From contig CAIJRD010000012.1 of assembly GCA_903822975.1 (NCBI GenBank), positions 1 to 64,000 of the forward strand: a stretch of DNA of 64,000 nt, written 5' to 3'. Below the pieces are notes generated by a model. That model ran no database searches. It was not told the DNA's origin and worked only from the letters and a program-made list of their open reading frames with translations. This DNA comes from an uncultured Sinobacteraceae bacterium (GTDB lineage: Bacteria > Pseudomonadota > Gammaproteobacteria > Nevskiales > Nevskiaceae). Each line of letters opens with the position of its first letter. The stretch's first letter is position 1. Shown here one piece after another: positions 18,956 through 28,288 of the stretch. The translations under genes were made by a program, and so were the position numbers.

Positions 18956-19073
18956 TCCTGCTCCCCTTTTGGTAGCGCGCTCTGGCGCCGTGATTTATTC
19001 AACGAATGTGCGGCGTCGGCCACGATGGCACCACATGCCGGACTTCAGCCGGCTGTCGGTGAACGACGCGGCT

Positions 19074-20570
19074 TCAAGCCTTGACGGTGCGGGTCATCGG
19101 TTCGAGCACGTACTCGGCAGGCTTGAAGTGCCGCGTCTTGCTGCGGAACAGGAAGGTGAAGCCCGGCCACAATGTAGTGTTGCGACCGCTGTCGTTGACG
19201 TACCAGCTCTTGCAACCGCTGGCCCAGACCGTACCGGTGAGCTGACGCTGCAGGCCGGCATTGAAGCGATCGTAGACCTCGCGCCGCACTTCCACCGCGC
19301 GCAGCTTGCGGCGACGCATCGTCTGCAAACAATCCAGCACATAGCGGATCTGCGATTCGATCATGTAGACCTGCGAGGTGTGACCGAGACCGGTGTTCGG
19401 CCCCATCAGCATGAACAGATTCGGGAAGCCGGCAACCGCAGCGCCCAGATAGGCCTGCGGCCCTTCGGTCCAGAGGTCGAGCAGATCCTGGCCGTTGCGT
19501 CCAAAGATGGTGCCGCGTGGAATCATCGTCTGGATGCTGAAGCCGGTGCCGTAGATGATCGCGTCGATCGGACGCTCAACGCCGTCGGCGGTGACGATCG
19601 AATGCGCGCGCACTTCCTTGATCGCATCGGTCACGACATCGACATTGGCGCGCGTCAGTGCCGGATAGTAGTCATTCGAAATCAGCACTCGCTTGCAGCC
19701 GATGGTGTAGTCCGGCGTGACCTTCTTTCGCAGCACCGGATCTTTCACCTGGCGATGGATATGGGACCGCGCGAGCTTCTGCACCAGCAGCATCAGTTTC
19801 GGATTCAGCACGAAGCCGAGCACGCGCGTTTCCATCGCGCAGTAGATGCCGGCGCGAAACAGTCGCTGCAAGATCGGCAGACGCTTGAACCAGCGACGCT
19901 CGCTTTCACTGATCGGACGATCCGGCTTCGGCACAATCCACGGCGGCGTGCGCTGATACAGATCGAGCTGCGCGACCTGTCCGGCGATCTGCGGCACGAA
20001 CTGGATCGCGCTGGCGCCGGTGCCGATCACGGCCACGCGCTTGCCGGCGAGGTCGTATGAGTGATCCCAAGTGGCGGAATGGAACGCCTTGCCTTTGAAG
20101 TTCTCCAGCCCCGGCAACTTCGGATAAGCCGGGTTGCTGAGACCGCCCATCCCCGAGACCACCACGGAGCCGACGAAAACGCGGCCGTCCGCAGTGCTCA
20201 CCTGCCACAGCGCCTTCGCATCGTCGTAACGCGCTTGCACGACGTTGGCGCCGAAGCGCACATGACGCAGCAGGTCGTACTGATTGGCGGTCTTCTTCAA
20301 GTACGCCTCGATCTCCGGCTGGCGCGCATACATGCGCGTCCATTCCGGATTCGGCGCGAACGAGAACGAGTACAGGTGCGACTGCACGTCGCAGGCACAG
20401 CCCGGATAGTGGTTGTCGCGCCAGGTGCCGCCGACCGACTCGGCGCGCTCCAGGACGACAAAGTCTTCGATGCCGGCCTTCTTCAGCCCGACCGCCATGC
20501 CGAGTCCGGAAAAGCCGGTGCCGATGACGATGACAGCCAGTGGTTTCTGCGAAGTTTGATCGAACGCCAT
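19074..20570 (-). CDS. Baeyer-Villiger-type flavin-containing monooxygenase
   Basis: A 498-residue flavoprotein. VIGTGFSGLGMAVGLKKAG is the FAD-binding GxGxxG; FKGKAFHSATWD matches the BVMO fingerprint FxGxxxHxxxW; KRVAVIGTGASAIQFVPQI is the NADPH-binding motif; IIYGTGF is the second linker motif. The family inserts oxygen next to a ketone, forming esters or lactones. The ATG at 20570 is preceded by GAGGA; a longer ORF runs through the promoter and is not real. It is transcribed divergently from a TetR gene across two palindromes, so it is likely repressed until a substrate-like ligand appears. An SDR follows. Confidence 0.93.
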   Translation of the reverse strand: MAFDQTSQKPLAVIVIGTGFSGLGMAVGLKKAGIEDFVVLERAESVGGTWRDNHYPGCACDVQSHLYSFSFAPNPEWTRMYARQPEIEAYLKKTANQYDLLRHVRFGANVVQARYDDAKALWQVSTADGRVFVGSVVVSGMGGLSNPAYPKLPGLENFKGKAFHSATWDHSYDLAGKRVAVIGTGASAIQFVPQIAGQVAQLDLYQRTPPWIVPKPDRPISESERRWFKRLPILQRLFRAGIYCAMETRVLGFVLNPKLMLLVQKLARSHIHRQVKDPVLRKKVTPDYTIGCKRVLISNDYYPALTRANVDVVTDAIKEVRAHSIVTADGVERPIDAIIYGTGFSIQTMIPRGTIFGRNGQDLLDLWTEGPQAYLGAAVAGFPNLFMLMGPNTGLGHTSQVYMIESQIRYVLDCLQTMRRRKLRAVEVRREVYDRFNAGLQRQLTGTVWASGCKSWYVNDSGRNTTLWPGFTFLFRSKTRHFKPAEYVLEPMTRTVKA

Positions 20571-20595
20571 GGACGAATCCTCGGAACAGGTATTT

Positions 20596-20642
20596 TTGAC
20601 AACGCTTGTTGTCACTTTATTATTGACAACGTTCCATGTCAA
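20596..20642. promoter_or_regulatory. Overlapping divergent promoters with two TetR-type operators
   Basis: Palindrome 1: TGACAAC-GCTT-GTTGTCA at 20597-20614, perfect. Palindrome 2: TTGACA-8-TGTCAA at 20623-20642; centres are 27 bp apart. Both share the half-site TTGACAAC. For the plus strand, TTGACA (20596-20601), a 16-bp spacer and TATTAT (20618-20623) form a good promoter for the TetR gene. For the minus strand, TTGACA (20642-20637), 17 bp and TAAAGT (20619-20614) serve the BVMO gene. Repressor bound at either site would cover both promoters, giving autoregulation. Binding is inferred. Confidence 0.75.
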
Positions 20643-20651
20643 CATGTCGCC

Positions 20652-21485
<834 letters not shown>

Positions 21486-21588
21486 GCGGATGCGAATCGA
21501 TGCTGCGTCCGACTCGAGAGTTCGAACGTAATTTGTAAGGAATCTTGTAAAGAATGATGCAACAAAGGTAATTGGAAGGACGCATCGC

Positions 21589-22014
21589 ATGAACCGCACA
21601 CTCCGCGCATTGGCCCTGTCGATCGCAGCACTGGTTGCCGCCGCCTGCGCGGAACTTCCCGCAGACCGTATCCAAGCGAACCAAGCGGCGTTCGCGGCCT
21701 ACCCGCCGGAGACGCGCGAGCTGATCCAGCATGGGCAGGTTGGCATCGGCTTCGATGAAACCGCAGTAAAGCTTGCGGTCGGAGAGCCCGATCGCATCAG
21801 CGAACGCACCGACGCCCAGGGTTCGAGCCGCGTGTGGCGTTACGTCGAATACGAGAGCGACCAGGGTGTGCTGCTGTACACCGGGTTTTACCACCAGTAT
21901 TACGCGCCAGCGTTCCCTTATTACCTGGACGCTCCCGCGCGGCGCGAACGCGATGTGATGACGGTGACGTTCCGCGAGGGCAAGGTCACTGCGGTGGAAC
22001 GTCAGTTGAAGTGA
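21589..22014 (+). CDS. Putative lipoprotein with BamE/SmpA-like domain
   Basis: 141 residues. The N-terminus MNRTLRALALSIAALVAAAC is a signal peptide with a weak lipobox ending at C20. The mature part contains HGQVGIGFDETAVKLAVGEP and SSRVWRYVEY, reminiscent of BamE/OmlA-type small outer-membrane lipoproteins, where the helix after G-x-G/T packs on a small sheet. GGAAGGA precedes the ATG. It stands alone between the TetR gene and a convergent DUF4197 gene. Likely exported and membrane anchored; precise role unknown. Confidence 0.75.
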   Translation: MNRTLRALALSIAALVAAACAELPADRIQANQAAFAAYPPETRELIQHGQVGIGFDETAVKLAVGEPDRISERTDAQGSSRVWRYVEYESDQGVLLYTGFYHQYYAPAFPYYLDAPARRERDVMTVTFREGKVTAVERQLK

Positions 22015-22151
22015 TGCAGCGCGTCGGGCTTGCGCGTTAACGCGGCCGCACGGCTCCAAGCATCAAGGTCGAGACCGCAGTTCACTCACGTCGACACGTT
22101 TGAATGTTCAAGCGAGCGCGTTCGCTCCGAACGACCGGCGCGATCCGCAGA

Positions 22152-22175
22152 CTAGGGCCTGTTAACAGGCCCTAG
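22152..22175. terminator. Perfect 24-bp palindrome overlapping the DUF4197 stop codon
   Basis: CTAGGGCCTG-TTAA-CAGGCCCTAG reads the same on both strands and contains the TAG stop (22172-22174) of the minus-strand gene. It sits between two convergent genes and may terminate both, although no T-run follows. A related imperfect element, TGGGCTGTTACACAGGCCCA, occurs at 57439-57458. Confidence 0.5.
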
Positions 22176-22894
22176 TTGGCGAATACCTTTTTCAACAGAT
22201 CGCTGCTGCGCGCAGCAGGGTCCGTGCGAATCGATTTCTCTTCGTCGGCGACGCGCAGGAACAGGCTGTCGAGTGCCTTGCGGGTGACGTAGTCGTTGAT
22301 ATCGCCGCGATCACCGAGCATCGATGCCACCGGACCGGCCGACGACATCAGCGTGTTGTATTGCTGCACCAAGCCGGAGGTTGCGGTGATGCGCATGACG
22401 ATCGGCTTGAACTTCGCCGCCAAGGTATCGCTGGTGGCGCGCTTGAAATACTGCGTGGCTGCGTCCTGAGGGCCGTTCAAAATGCCGCGCACGTCGTCCA
22501 GTGTCAGCTTCTGTACCGCACCGCTGAACACGTCGGCCGCAACCGGAACGGCGTTTTCTGCGGCGCGATTGATCGACAGATGCAAGTCGTCGATCTGAGC
22601 ACCCATGCCGGAACCTTTCAGAATGGTTTCGATATTTGCGACCGGCCCCGGCAAGGGAATACGGAAACGATCGCTGCCCCAAAAGCCATCCGCCTTGCCG
22701 AGCGAGTTGACCGCCGCGCGCGTGCCTTTCGCAAGCGCTTCCTTCAGACCCGCGCCGATATCCGCATCCGAAAGCGCGCTCTGCGCAGCCGGCTGCTGCA
22801 TGAGTCCTTTTGCGAAGTCGGAATACGGACTGGCTACTGCGACCAGTGAAAACGTCGCGCCAATAACTACAAAGACGGTCAACGAACGAAGCAT
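22172..22894 (-). CDS. DUF4197 domain-containing exported protein
   Basis: 240 residues with an N-terminal signal peptide (MLRSLTVFVVIGATFSLVAVA). The body has ALSDADIGAGLKEALAKGTR, GFWGSDRFRIPLPGP, GMGAQIDDLHLSINRAAENAVP, TLDDVRGILNGP and an ending ARSSDLLKKVFAN, which are the conserved blocks of DUF4197. Members are periplasmic or outer-membrane associated proteins of unknown function. It is monocistronic and faces the lipoprotein gene convergently. Confidence 0.88.
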   Translation of the reverse strand: MLRSLTVFVVIGATFSLVAVASPYSDFAKGLMQQPAAQSALSDADIGAGLKEALAKGTRAAVNSLGKADGFWGSDRFRIPLPGPVANIETILKGSGMGAQIDDLHLSINRAAENAVPVAADVFSGAVQKLTLDDVRGILNGPQDAATQYFKRATSDTLAAKFKPIVMRITATSGLVQQYNTLMSSAGPVASMLGDRGDINDYVTRKALDSLFLRVADEEKSIRTDPAARSSDLLKKVFAN

Positions 22895-23058
22895 GCTTGC
22901 GACTCCTGGAATGTGATTTTTTGATACGCGAGGATGTCCAACTTTACGGGAATCGTTTGAGGCGCCTGCGGCCGCCAGCGAACAAACTTTAGTACGTCGC
23001 CGTCACGCCGTCAGCCTCCGCGCAGGACATTCCGTCATCGCGAAGGCATGCACCCGCG

Positions 23059-23162
23059 CGAACGCACGAACGCACGAACGCACGAACGCACGATCAGCCG
23101 ATCAGCCGATCAGCCGATCAGACGATCAGACGATCGAACGATCGAACGATCGAACGAACACA
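23059..23162. repeat. Octanucleotide tandem array (13 units of 8 bp)
   Basis: Consecutive 8-bp units in register: four CGAACGCA, three CGATCAGC, two CGATCAGA, three CGATCGAA and one CGAACACA. Units change by single or double substitutions in blocks, as expected from stepwise duplication. The flanking gap 22895-23409 (about 515 bp) holds no convincing gene; the rest of it is the promoter side of the DUF4197 gene and the leader of the phosphoesterase gene, whose ribosome site AAGGAG is at 23397-23402. Confidence 0.92.
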
Positions 23163-23409
23163 TGCTCGCGATCATTCGCACAGGATTTATTTTCTGCGCA
23201 GCTTGGTTGGAGGCGCACGTCCGCCTGATGTTGGGTCCGCCGCAACGCAACACATTGCACCCGCACATGCTCGACGACGTCGGTGACGTTCGTGTAAAGC
23301 GGCTGTGTAAAGTTTTGCTGCGCACGCGGACGTGTCATCCAGTCGCAAACCGCCTGTCACTAAGGCCACGCACCCTCGCCACTCCGATCACTGCACAAGG
23401 AGTGCGCTA

Positions 23410-25452
23410 ATGATCAATTCGATACGTCATTTGAAAATGGCGAGAGTCGTGGGCGTTGCGATGCTCGTGGGAATGGCGGGTTTGCCGGCGCTGTCGGCGC
23501 CGACCGAAGACAGCAACAACGATGCCGCGTTTCGCGCCGATTTGAAATCCAAGGCGATCGATGCGCTCACACAGAACAGCAGCAGCCTGCAAGCGCAAGC
23601 GCTGCGGCGAACGCCGCAGGATCCACAGGACCAGAGCGCGCACACGCGCACACCGATCAAGCATGTGATTCTGATCATCGGTGAGAACCGCACGTTCGAT
23701 CATGTGTTCGGCACGTATCAGCCGCCGCGCGGCCAGACTGTGCGCAATCTGTTGTCGGAAGGCATTCTGAATGCGGACGGCACACCGGGCCGCAACGTCG
23801 CCAAGGCACGGCAGTGGCAGGCCAACGATACCGATGTCTATTCGCCGAGCCCGACCAAGGTCGCGGCCTATTCAACCTTGCCGGATATCAATACCGGCGG
23901 CGCGCCACAAACCCCGCATTTCGCCACACCTCTGCAGGCGCAAATGATCGAACCGGCGCTGCCCTCAGACGACTACGTTGAACTCGCCAGCGGCGGCACC
24001 GGCTTGTCGAGCGGCAGCATCGATACGCGCTTCCCGTCGAACCTGCCGAACGCACCGGTCGACATGAACAAGTACCTCTCATACGACGATTACGCCAGCT
24101 CGCCGGTGCATCGCTTCTTCCAGATGTGGCAGCAGCTCGACTGCAGCCCGAAGGCGATCTCGCTGGTCAACCCGAGCGGCTGCCAGAACGACTTGTTTCC
24201 CTGGGTCGAGACCAGCATAGGCGCGGGCAGCAACGGCGCTGCGAAGCCGAGCAACTTCACCGATCAGACGACCGGCGAAGGTTCGACCTCGATGCAGGTC
24301 ATGAACATGGCGAAGGGCGATGCGCCGTACTTCAACACGCTGGCGCAACAGTACGCGCTGTCGGACAACTTCCATCAGTCCGTGATGGGCGGCACCGGCG
24401 CCAATCACATCATGATCGGCTACGGCAGCCTGATCTACTATGCCGACGCCAACGGCTATCCGACCACGCCGCCCGCGGGACAAATCGAGAATCCGAATCC
24501 GCAGGCCGGCACCAACAACTATTACGTTCAGGATGGTTACGGCAGCACCAAGACCAAGGGCGGCGGCTCGTATGTGAACTGTGCGGATGAAACGCAGCCG
24601 GGCGTCGCGCCGATCCTGAAGTATCTTGCAGCGCTGCCCTACCGGCCGTTCCTGAAAGGCGATTGCGCACCGAAGTCGTACTACCTGGTGAACAACTACA
24701 ACCCCGGCTATCTGGGTGACGGCACGCCGGCACCGTTGGGCGCCACACAGTTCACCATTCCGCCGACCACGCAGAACAACATCGGCCTGCTGCTGAGCAA
24801 GCACCACGTCAGCTGGAAGTACTACGGCGAAGGCTGGGACGGCGGCAAGGAAGATGCGCCGGGTGCGTTCTGCAACATCTGCGATCCGTTCCTGTATTCG
24901 ACGCAGATCATGACCAACCCGAGCCTGCGCGCGAACAACCAGGACATCCAGAACCTCTACAGCGACATCGACAACAACACGCTGCCGGCGGTCTCGATCG
25001 TCAAGCCGGATGGACTGCTGGACGGACATCCGGCGTCGTCCAAGCTTGATCTGTTCGAAGGCTTCTGCCGCAAGATTATCGAGCAGTTGCAAGCCAACCC
25101 CGCAGCCTGGGCGGATACCGCAGTGATCATCACGTTCGACGAAGGCGGCGGCTATTGGGATTCGGGCTACGTGCAACCGATCGACTTCTTCGGCGACGGC
25201 ACGCGCATTCCGATGCTGGTGGTGTCGCCGTATTCAACCGGCGGACGCGTGGTTCACAACTATTACGATCACGTCTCTTTCGACAAATTCGTCGAGGCGA
25301 ACTGGGAACTGCACGAAACCATTTCCGATCGCAGCCGCGACAACCTGCCCAACCCCTTGTCACTGCCGATCGATCCCTACGTGCCGCTGAACCAGCCCGC
25401 CATCGGCGACTTGATGGACATGTTCAACTTCACGCCGGGCAAAAATCTCTGA
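23410..25452 (+). CDS. Secreted phosphoesterase (phospholipase C / acid phosphatase family, PF04185)
   Basis: 680 residues starting MINSIRHLKMARVVGVAMLV, a signal peptide. Early in the mature protein IKHVILIIGENRTFDHVFGTY carries the metal-binding ENRxFDHxFG motif of the phosphoesterase family. Later HQSVMGGTGANHIMIGYG, IIEQLQANPAAWADTAVIITFDEGGGYWD and RIPMLVVSPYSTGGRV complete the active-site blocks (D, E and the TFDEGGGxWD motif). AAGGAG precedes the ATG. A terminator follows. It is predicted to hydrolyse phosphate esters such as phospholipids outside the cytoplasm. Export route (Sec or Tat) is uncertain because no twin arginine is evident. Confidence 0.9.
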   Translation: MINSIRHLKMARVVGVAMLVGMAGLPALSAPTEDSNNDAAFRADLKSKAIDALTQNSSSLQAQALRRTPQDPQDQSAHTRTPIKHVILIIGENRTFDHVFGTYQPPRGQTVRNLLSEGILNADGTPGRNVAKARQWQANDTDVYSPSPTKVAAYSTLPDINTGGAPQTPHFATPLQAQMIEPALPSDDYVELASGGTGLSSGSIDTRFPSNLPNAPVDMNKYLSYDDYASSPVHRFFQMWQQLDCSPKAISLVNPSGCQNDLFPWVETSIGAGSNGAAKPSNFTDQTTGEGSTSMQVMNMAKGDAPYFNTLAQQYALSDNFHQSVMGGTGANHIMIGYGSLIYYADANGYPTTPPAGQIENPNPQAGTNNYYVQDGYGSTKTKGGGSYVNCADETQPGVAPILKYLAALPYRPFLKGDCAPKSYYLVNNYNPGYLGDGTPAPLGATQFTIPPTTQNNIGLLLSKHHVSWKYYGEGWDGGKEDAPGAFCNICDPFLYSTQIMTNPSLRANNQDIQNLYSDIDNNTLPAVSIVKPDGLLDGHPASSKLDLFEGFCRKIIEQLQANPAAWADTAVIITFDEGGGYWDSGYVQPIDFFGDGTRIPMLVVSPYSTGGRVVHNYYDHVSFDKFVEANWELHETISDRSRDNLPNPLSLPIDPYVPLNQPAIGDLMDMFNFTPGKNL

Positions 25453-25503
25453 TCGGTCGCAGCGTGCTGCTTTTTCGGTAGCACGTCGTTCATCGAACCT
25501 TCA

Positions 25504-25531
25504 GTGGCGGCCATTGCGGCCGCCACTTTTT
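25504..25531 (+). terminator. Intrinsic terminator of the phosphoesterase gene
   Basis: GTGGCGGCC (25504-25512) pairs with GGCCGCCAC (25518-25526) around ATTGC, followed by TTTTTCGTTT. A classical hairpin plus U-tract about 50 bases after the stop codon. Confidence 0.9.
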
Positions 25532-25661
25532 CGTTTACGGTGTTGCGACTTTGCCTGGCGTTCGTCCTGCTCGCGTTGATACAAGGGCTCTGCGACCAGC
25601 AGTACAAAGCCGGGTCAAAGCGATGCGATCACCACTACACAATCCAATACGGACTATCCAG

Positions 25662-26177
25662 ATGAAGTGGAACCGAACAGCGATGACGCAATCGGCAACG
25701 CGAGCGGTTGTGCCGACGATGACATGCACCACCTCAGCAGTAATCTCACCGGTCGTGCTGATGGGCGCGTTGCTGATGGCGCTCTCGACCAACTGCCGAG
25801 CGGATGAATTCATGGCGCTGCCGGGTCTTTGGAAAACGACGACGCAATCGGCCGGCGTCAATTCGAAACCGGCGCAGGTGGACTGGCATTGCGTGGATGA
25901 AGCAGCCGACCCCTGGAGCGCATTCGCGCAATTGGAGGACGTCGCAGGCGCGAGCTGTACGCGCACCACGTTCGAGCGCACCGCGACCTCGCTGAAATGG
26001 AAGCTCGACTGCAGCGCACCCTGGCCGCTGCGCAATCAGGGCGCCATCGTGTTCGACTCGCCTTCGCATTACAGCGGCAGCGTGACGCTGAGCGGCATGC
26101 TGATGAATTACCCGGTCGCCGATGTCATTCATGTTGAAGGCCAGCGCTACGCGGCTTGCACGAGTCCGTCGGACTAG
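25662..26177 (+). CDS. DUF3617-like exported protein
   Basis: About 171 residues from ATG 25662. An N-terminal hydrophobic stretch (ISPVVLMGALLMALSTNCRAD) looks like a signal peptide cleaved near residue 48. The mature part opens with PGLWKTTTQSAG, the start pattern of DUF3617 proteins (G-x-W), and has four cysteines (WHCVDE, SCTRTTFERT, LDCSAPW, YAACTS) suited to two disulfides in the periplasm. Alternative starts at 25683 or 25623 are possible; no strong ribosome site decides. Function unknown. Confidence 0.72.
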   Translation: MKWNRTAMTQSATRAVVPTMTCTTSAVISPVVLMGALLMALSTNCRADEFMALPGLWKTTTQSAGVNSKPAQVDWHCVDEAADPWSAFAQLEDVAGASCTRTTFERTATSLKWKLDCSAPWPLRNQGAIVFDSPSHYSGSVTLSGMLMNYPVADVIHVEGQRYAACTSPSD

Positions 26178-26383
26178 TTGAATCCGCGCATCGGCGTTCG
26201 CTTCACGCGCATCAAGCCCACGCAGCAGACACGAAATAAACCCGCCACGAACGCGCTGGCGGGCAATCGCGGGACACGCAACCTAGGCTCAAGGTTGGCT
26301 TTCGTGTGCAGCACGAATGAAGCCTGCACGATGACTGCAGCGGGCAGCACGTCTGAAGACTGAACGATAACCGCAGCGGGCAA

Positions 26384-26414
26384 CAAAAAGCCCGCAAAAC
26401 CTGCGGGCTTTTTG
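26384..26414. terminator. Bidirectional intrinsic terminator
   Basis: CAAAAAGCCCGCA (26384-26396) and TGCGGGCTTTTTG (26402-26414) form a perfect 13-bp stem with an AAACC loop. A-rich on one side and T-rich on the other, it can end transcripts from both the DUF3617-like gene and bamB. Confidence 0.9.
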
Positions 26415-26449
26415 CACTGCGCTATTCGCTTGCGGCGTGTAGCCGCAGC

Positions 26450-27613
26450 CTATTTCTTCGGCGGCACCAGATCGTAGGCGGCGAGCTTGCCACCCGAGGT
26501 CATCACGTAGAGCAGATCGTCGGACGACGTCGGCGGCGCAATGATCGGACGGCTGCCGAGTCGCGTGCGGCCGACCAGGCTGCCATCGCTGGGCGACAGC
26601 CAGTGCAGGTAGCCCTTGTAGTCGCCGACCACGACGTAGCCCTTGTAGTAGGCCGGCGGCGACAGCATGCGGTACTTCAGGCCTTCCTGCTTCCAGGCCG
26701 CCGCACCGGTTTCTGCATCCAGCGCCCAGACCAGACCATCGGCATCGGTGACGAACAACTTGTCGCCGCCGAGCGCCATGCCGGTATAGCTCTTTACCGA
26801 ACGACGCCAGCGGCTATCGCCAGTGTCTGTGTCCACCAGTGCCAGATCGCCACCGTAGCTGACCACGAACAGACCGGTGCTGCCGAGCAGCAGATCGGCG
26901 TCGATGTCGGTCAGGCGTTCGAGTTCGGAACGGCCGGTCGGAACGGAGATGATCTGCTCCCAGGCAACGGCGCCATCGCTCAGGTTGAGTGCTGCGAGCT
27001 TGCCGCTGTCGAAGCCGATGTAAACGCGGTTTCCCGAGATCATCGGCGCGGAGAGGCCGCGCAGGCTCAGGTTCGGTACGTTGCGATCGAACGACCAGCG
27101 GCGGTCGCCAGTGGCGGCATCGAGGCCGAACTCGCGGCCATCGACCGATTTCACCACCACGGTATTGCCGGAGCCGACCGGCATCGCCAGCACTTCGCTC
27201 GAGGCCTGCGTACGCCACGCGATGACACCGGTCGCGCGCTTCAGCGCCAGTACTTCACCATCGAGCGTGCCGAGCAGCACCAGATCGCCCGACACACTCG
27301 GACCGGAGACGATGCGCGCCTTGGTCTTGCTGCGCCAGATTTCTTTGCCGGTCTTGGGGTCGAGCGCGTAAACGGAACCGCCGATTTCGGCGACATACAG
27401 CGCGTCGACTTCGACGGCGACCTGCAGGCCGGTGTAGTACTTGCCACTGCCCTTGCCGATGCCGTGCGACCAGGCTTCTTGCGGCAGCACTTGCGGATTC
27501 TTGATGTCGACCAGCTTGGTCGGCAGCTTGACCTTGCCCTTGTGCCCGCAACCGGCAACAGCCAGCAGCAGGCAGGCCGCGACGAGCGCGCCGCTGCGAC
27601 CGAGCGCGCGCAT
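26450..27613 (-). CDS. bamB: Outer membrane protein assembly factor BamB
   Basis: 387 residues. Signal peptide with lipobox LAVAGC (lipidated C21). The mature protein is an eight-bladed PQQ-like beta-propeller; repeats with YALDPKTGKEIWR, VLALKRATGVIAWRTQ, LNLSDGAVAWEQ and WALDAETGAAAWKQ are evident. BamB scaffolds the BAM complex that inserts beta-barrels in the outer membrane. Its ATG overlaps the stop of the upstream yfgM by one base (TGATG), so the pair is co-translated. In many gammaproteobacteria der follows bamB; here a terminator follows and der is absent from this window. Confidence 0.96.
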   Translation of the reverse strand: MRALGRSGALVAACLLLAVAGCGHKGKVKLPTKLVDIKNPQVLPQEAWSHGIGKGSGKYYTGLQVAVEVDALYVAEIGGSVYALDPKTGKEIWRSKTKARIVSGPSVSGDLVLLGTLDGEVLALKRATGVIAWRTQASSEVLAMPVGSGNTVVVKSVDGREFGLDAATGDRRWSFDRNVPNLSLRGLSAPMISGNRVYIGFDSGKLAALNLSDGAVAWEQIISVPTGRSELERLTDIDADLLLGSTGLFVVSYGGDLALVDTDTGDSRWRRSVKSYTGMALGGDKLFVTDADGLVWALDAETGAAAWKQEGLKYRMLSPPAYYKGYVVVGDYKGYLHWLSPSDGSLVGRTRLGSRPIIAPPTSSDDLLYVMTSGGKLAAYDLVPPKK

Positions 27614-28257
27614 CAGGATTTCACCGTCGTGGCTTCAGCCAGATCGTCGACCTTGTGTTGCAGACCATCCCGCGCCGGCGAATCCGCAGCCAGTGTCTGC
27701 AAGGCATCCGCGTAGGCGCTGCGGGCGCCATTGCGATCGCCCTTCGACAGCAAGATGTCGCCACGCAATTCGGCGTACAGCGGCGCGTAGGCCGCATCGG
27801 GACCATCGAGCTGCTTGAGGGCGTCGTCCGGCTTGGCCTGCTGCCACAACACGCGCGCCAGACGCAGCTTCACCAGGCCGCGGATCGCAGCGTCCTTGCT
27901 GTTGGCCGCCGCCCATTCAAGGCGGGTGCGCGCATCGTCCAGCTTGCCGCTGTCGAACGCCGCCTGGGCGAGCTTCAACTGGCCATCGACCGCGTACGGC
28001 GTGCCGGCGAAATCCTTCTGCAGACGATCGGCCATCGGCACCGCCTCGTCGTACTTGTTGGCATTGACCGCGCGACGCAGATCTTCGAACAGATGCGAGG
28101 CCTGCCCGGCCTGACCGTCCTGGTAGCGCGTCCACGCCTGCCAACCGAAGATGGCCGCGAGGCCCAGCGCCAGACCGCTCGCCAGCGGCAGCCAGTTTTC
28201 CTTCCACCAGCGCCGCAGTTGTTCAACCTGGGCTTCGTCGTCGAAATGAGTGGTCAC
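27613..28257 (-). CDS. yfgM: YfgM-like ancillary SecYEG translocon subunit (TPR protein)
   Basis: 214 residues. A short cytoplasmic tail (HFDDEAQVEQLRRWWKENW) is followed by one membrane segment (PLASGLALGLAAIFGWQAW), then a periplasmic TPR-type domain. WWKENW before the membrane helix is the family's hallmark. YfgM works with SecYEG and periplasmic chaperones in handing over exported proteins. Placement between hisS and bamB is the canonical order. Confidence 0.93.
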   Translation of the reverse strand: MTTHFDDEAQVEQLRRWWKENWLPLASGLALGLAAIFGWQAWTRYQDGQAGQASHLFEDLRRAVNANKYDEAVPMADRLQKDFAGTPYAVDGQLKLAQAAFDSGKLDDARTRLEWAAANSKDAAIRGLVKLRLARVLWQQAKPDDALKQLDGPDAAYAPLYAELRGDILLSKGDRNGARSAYADALQTLAADSPARDGLQHKVDDLAEATTVKS

Positions 28258-28288
28258 GTTGCCTACTGAGTGTATTTTCGAAAGAGCC

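Noticed and set aside
19350..20550. Halogenase or steroid-specific annotation for the BVMO
   Set aside because: The BVMO fingerprint is clear, but no residue pattern allows a steroid- or cyclohexanone-specific call.
23059..23162. CRISPR array
   Set aside because: Units are 8 bp without spacers and there is no cas gene in the window.
23048..23410. A 120-codon ORF running through the octanucleotide repeat array
   Set aside because: Its N-terminus is only the translated 8-bp repeat (Arg/Ser/Asp-rich) and it ends at the real phosphoesterase start.
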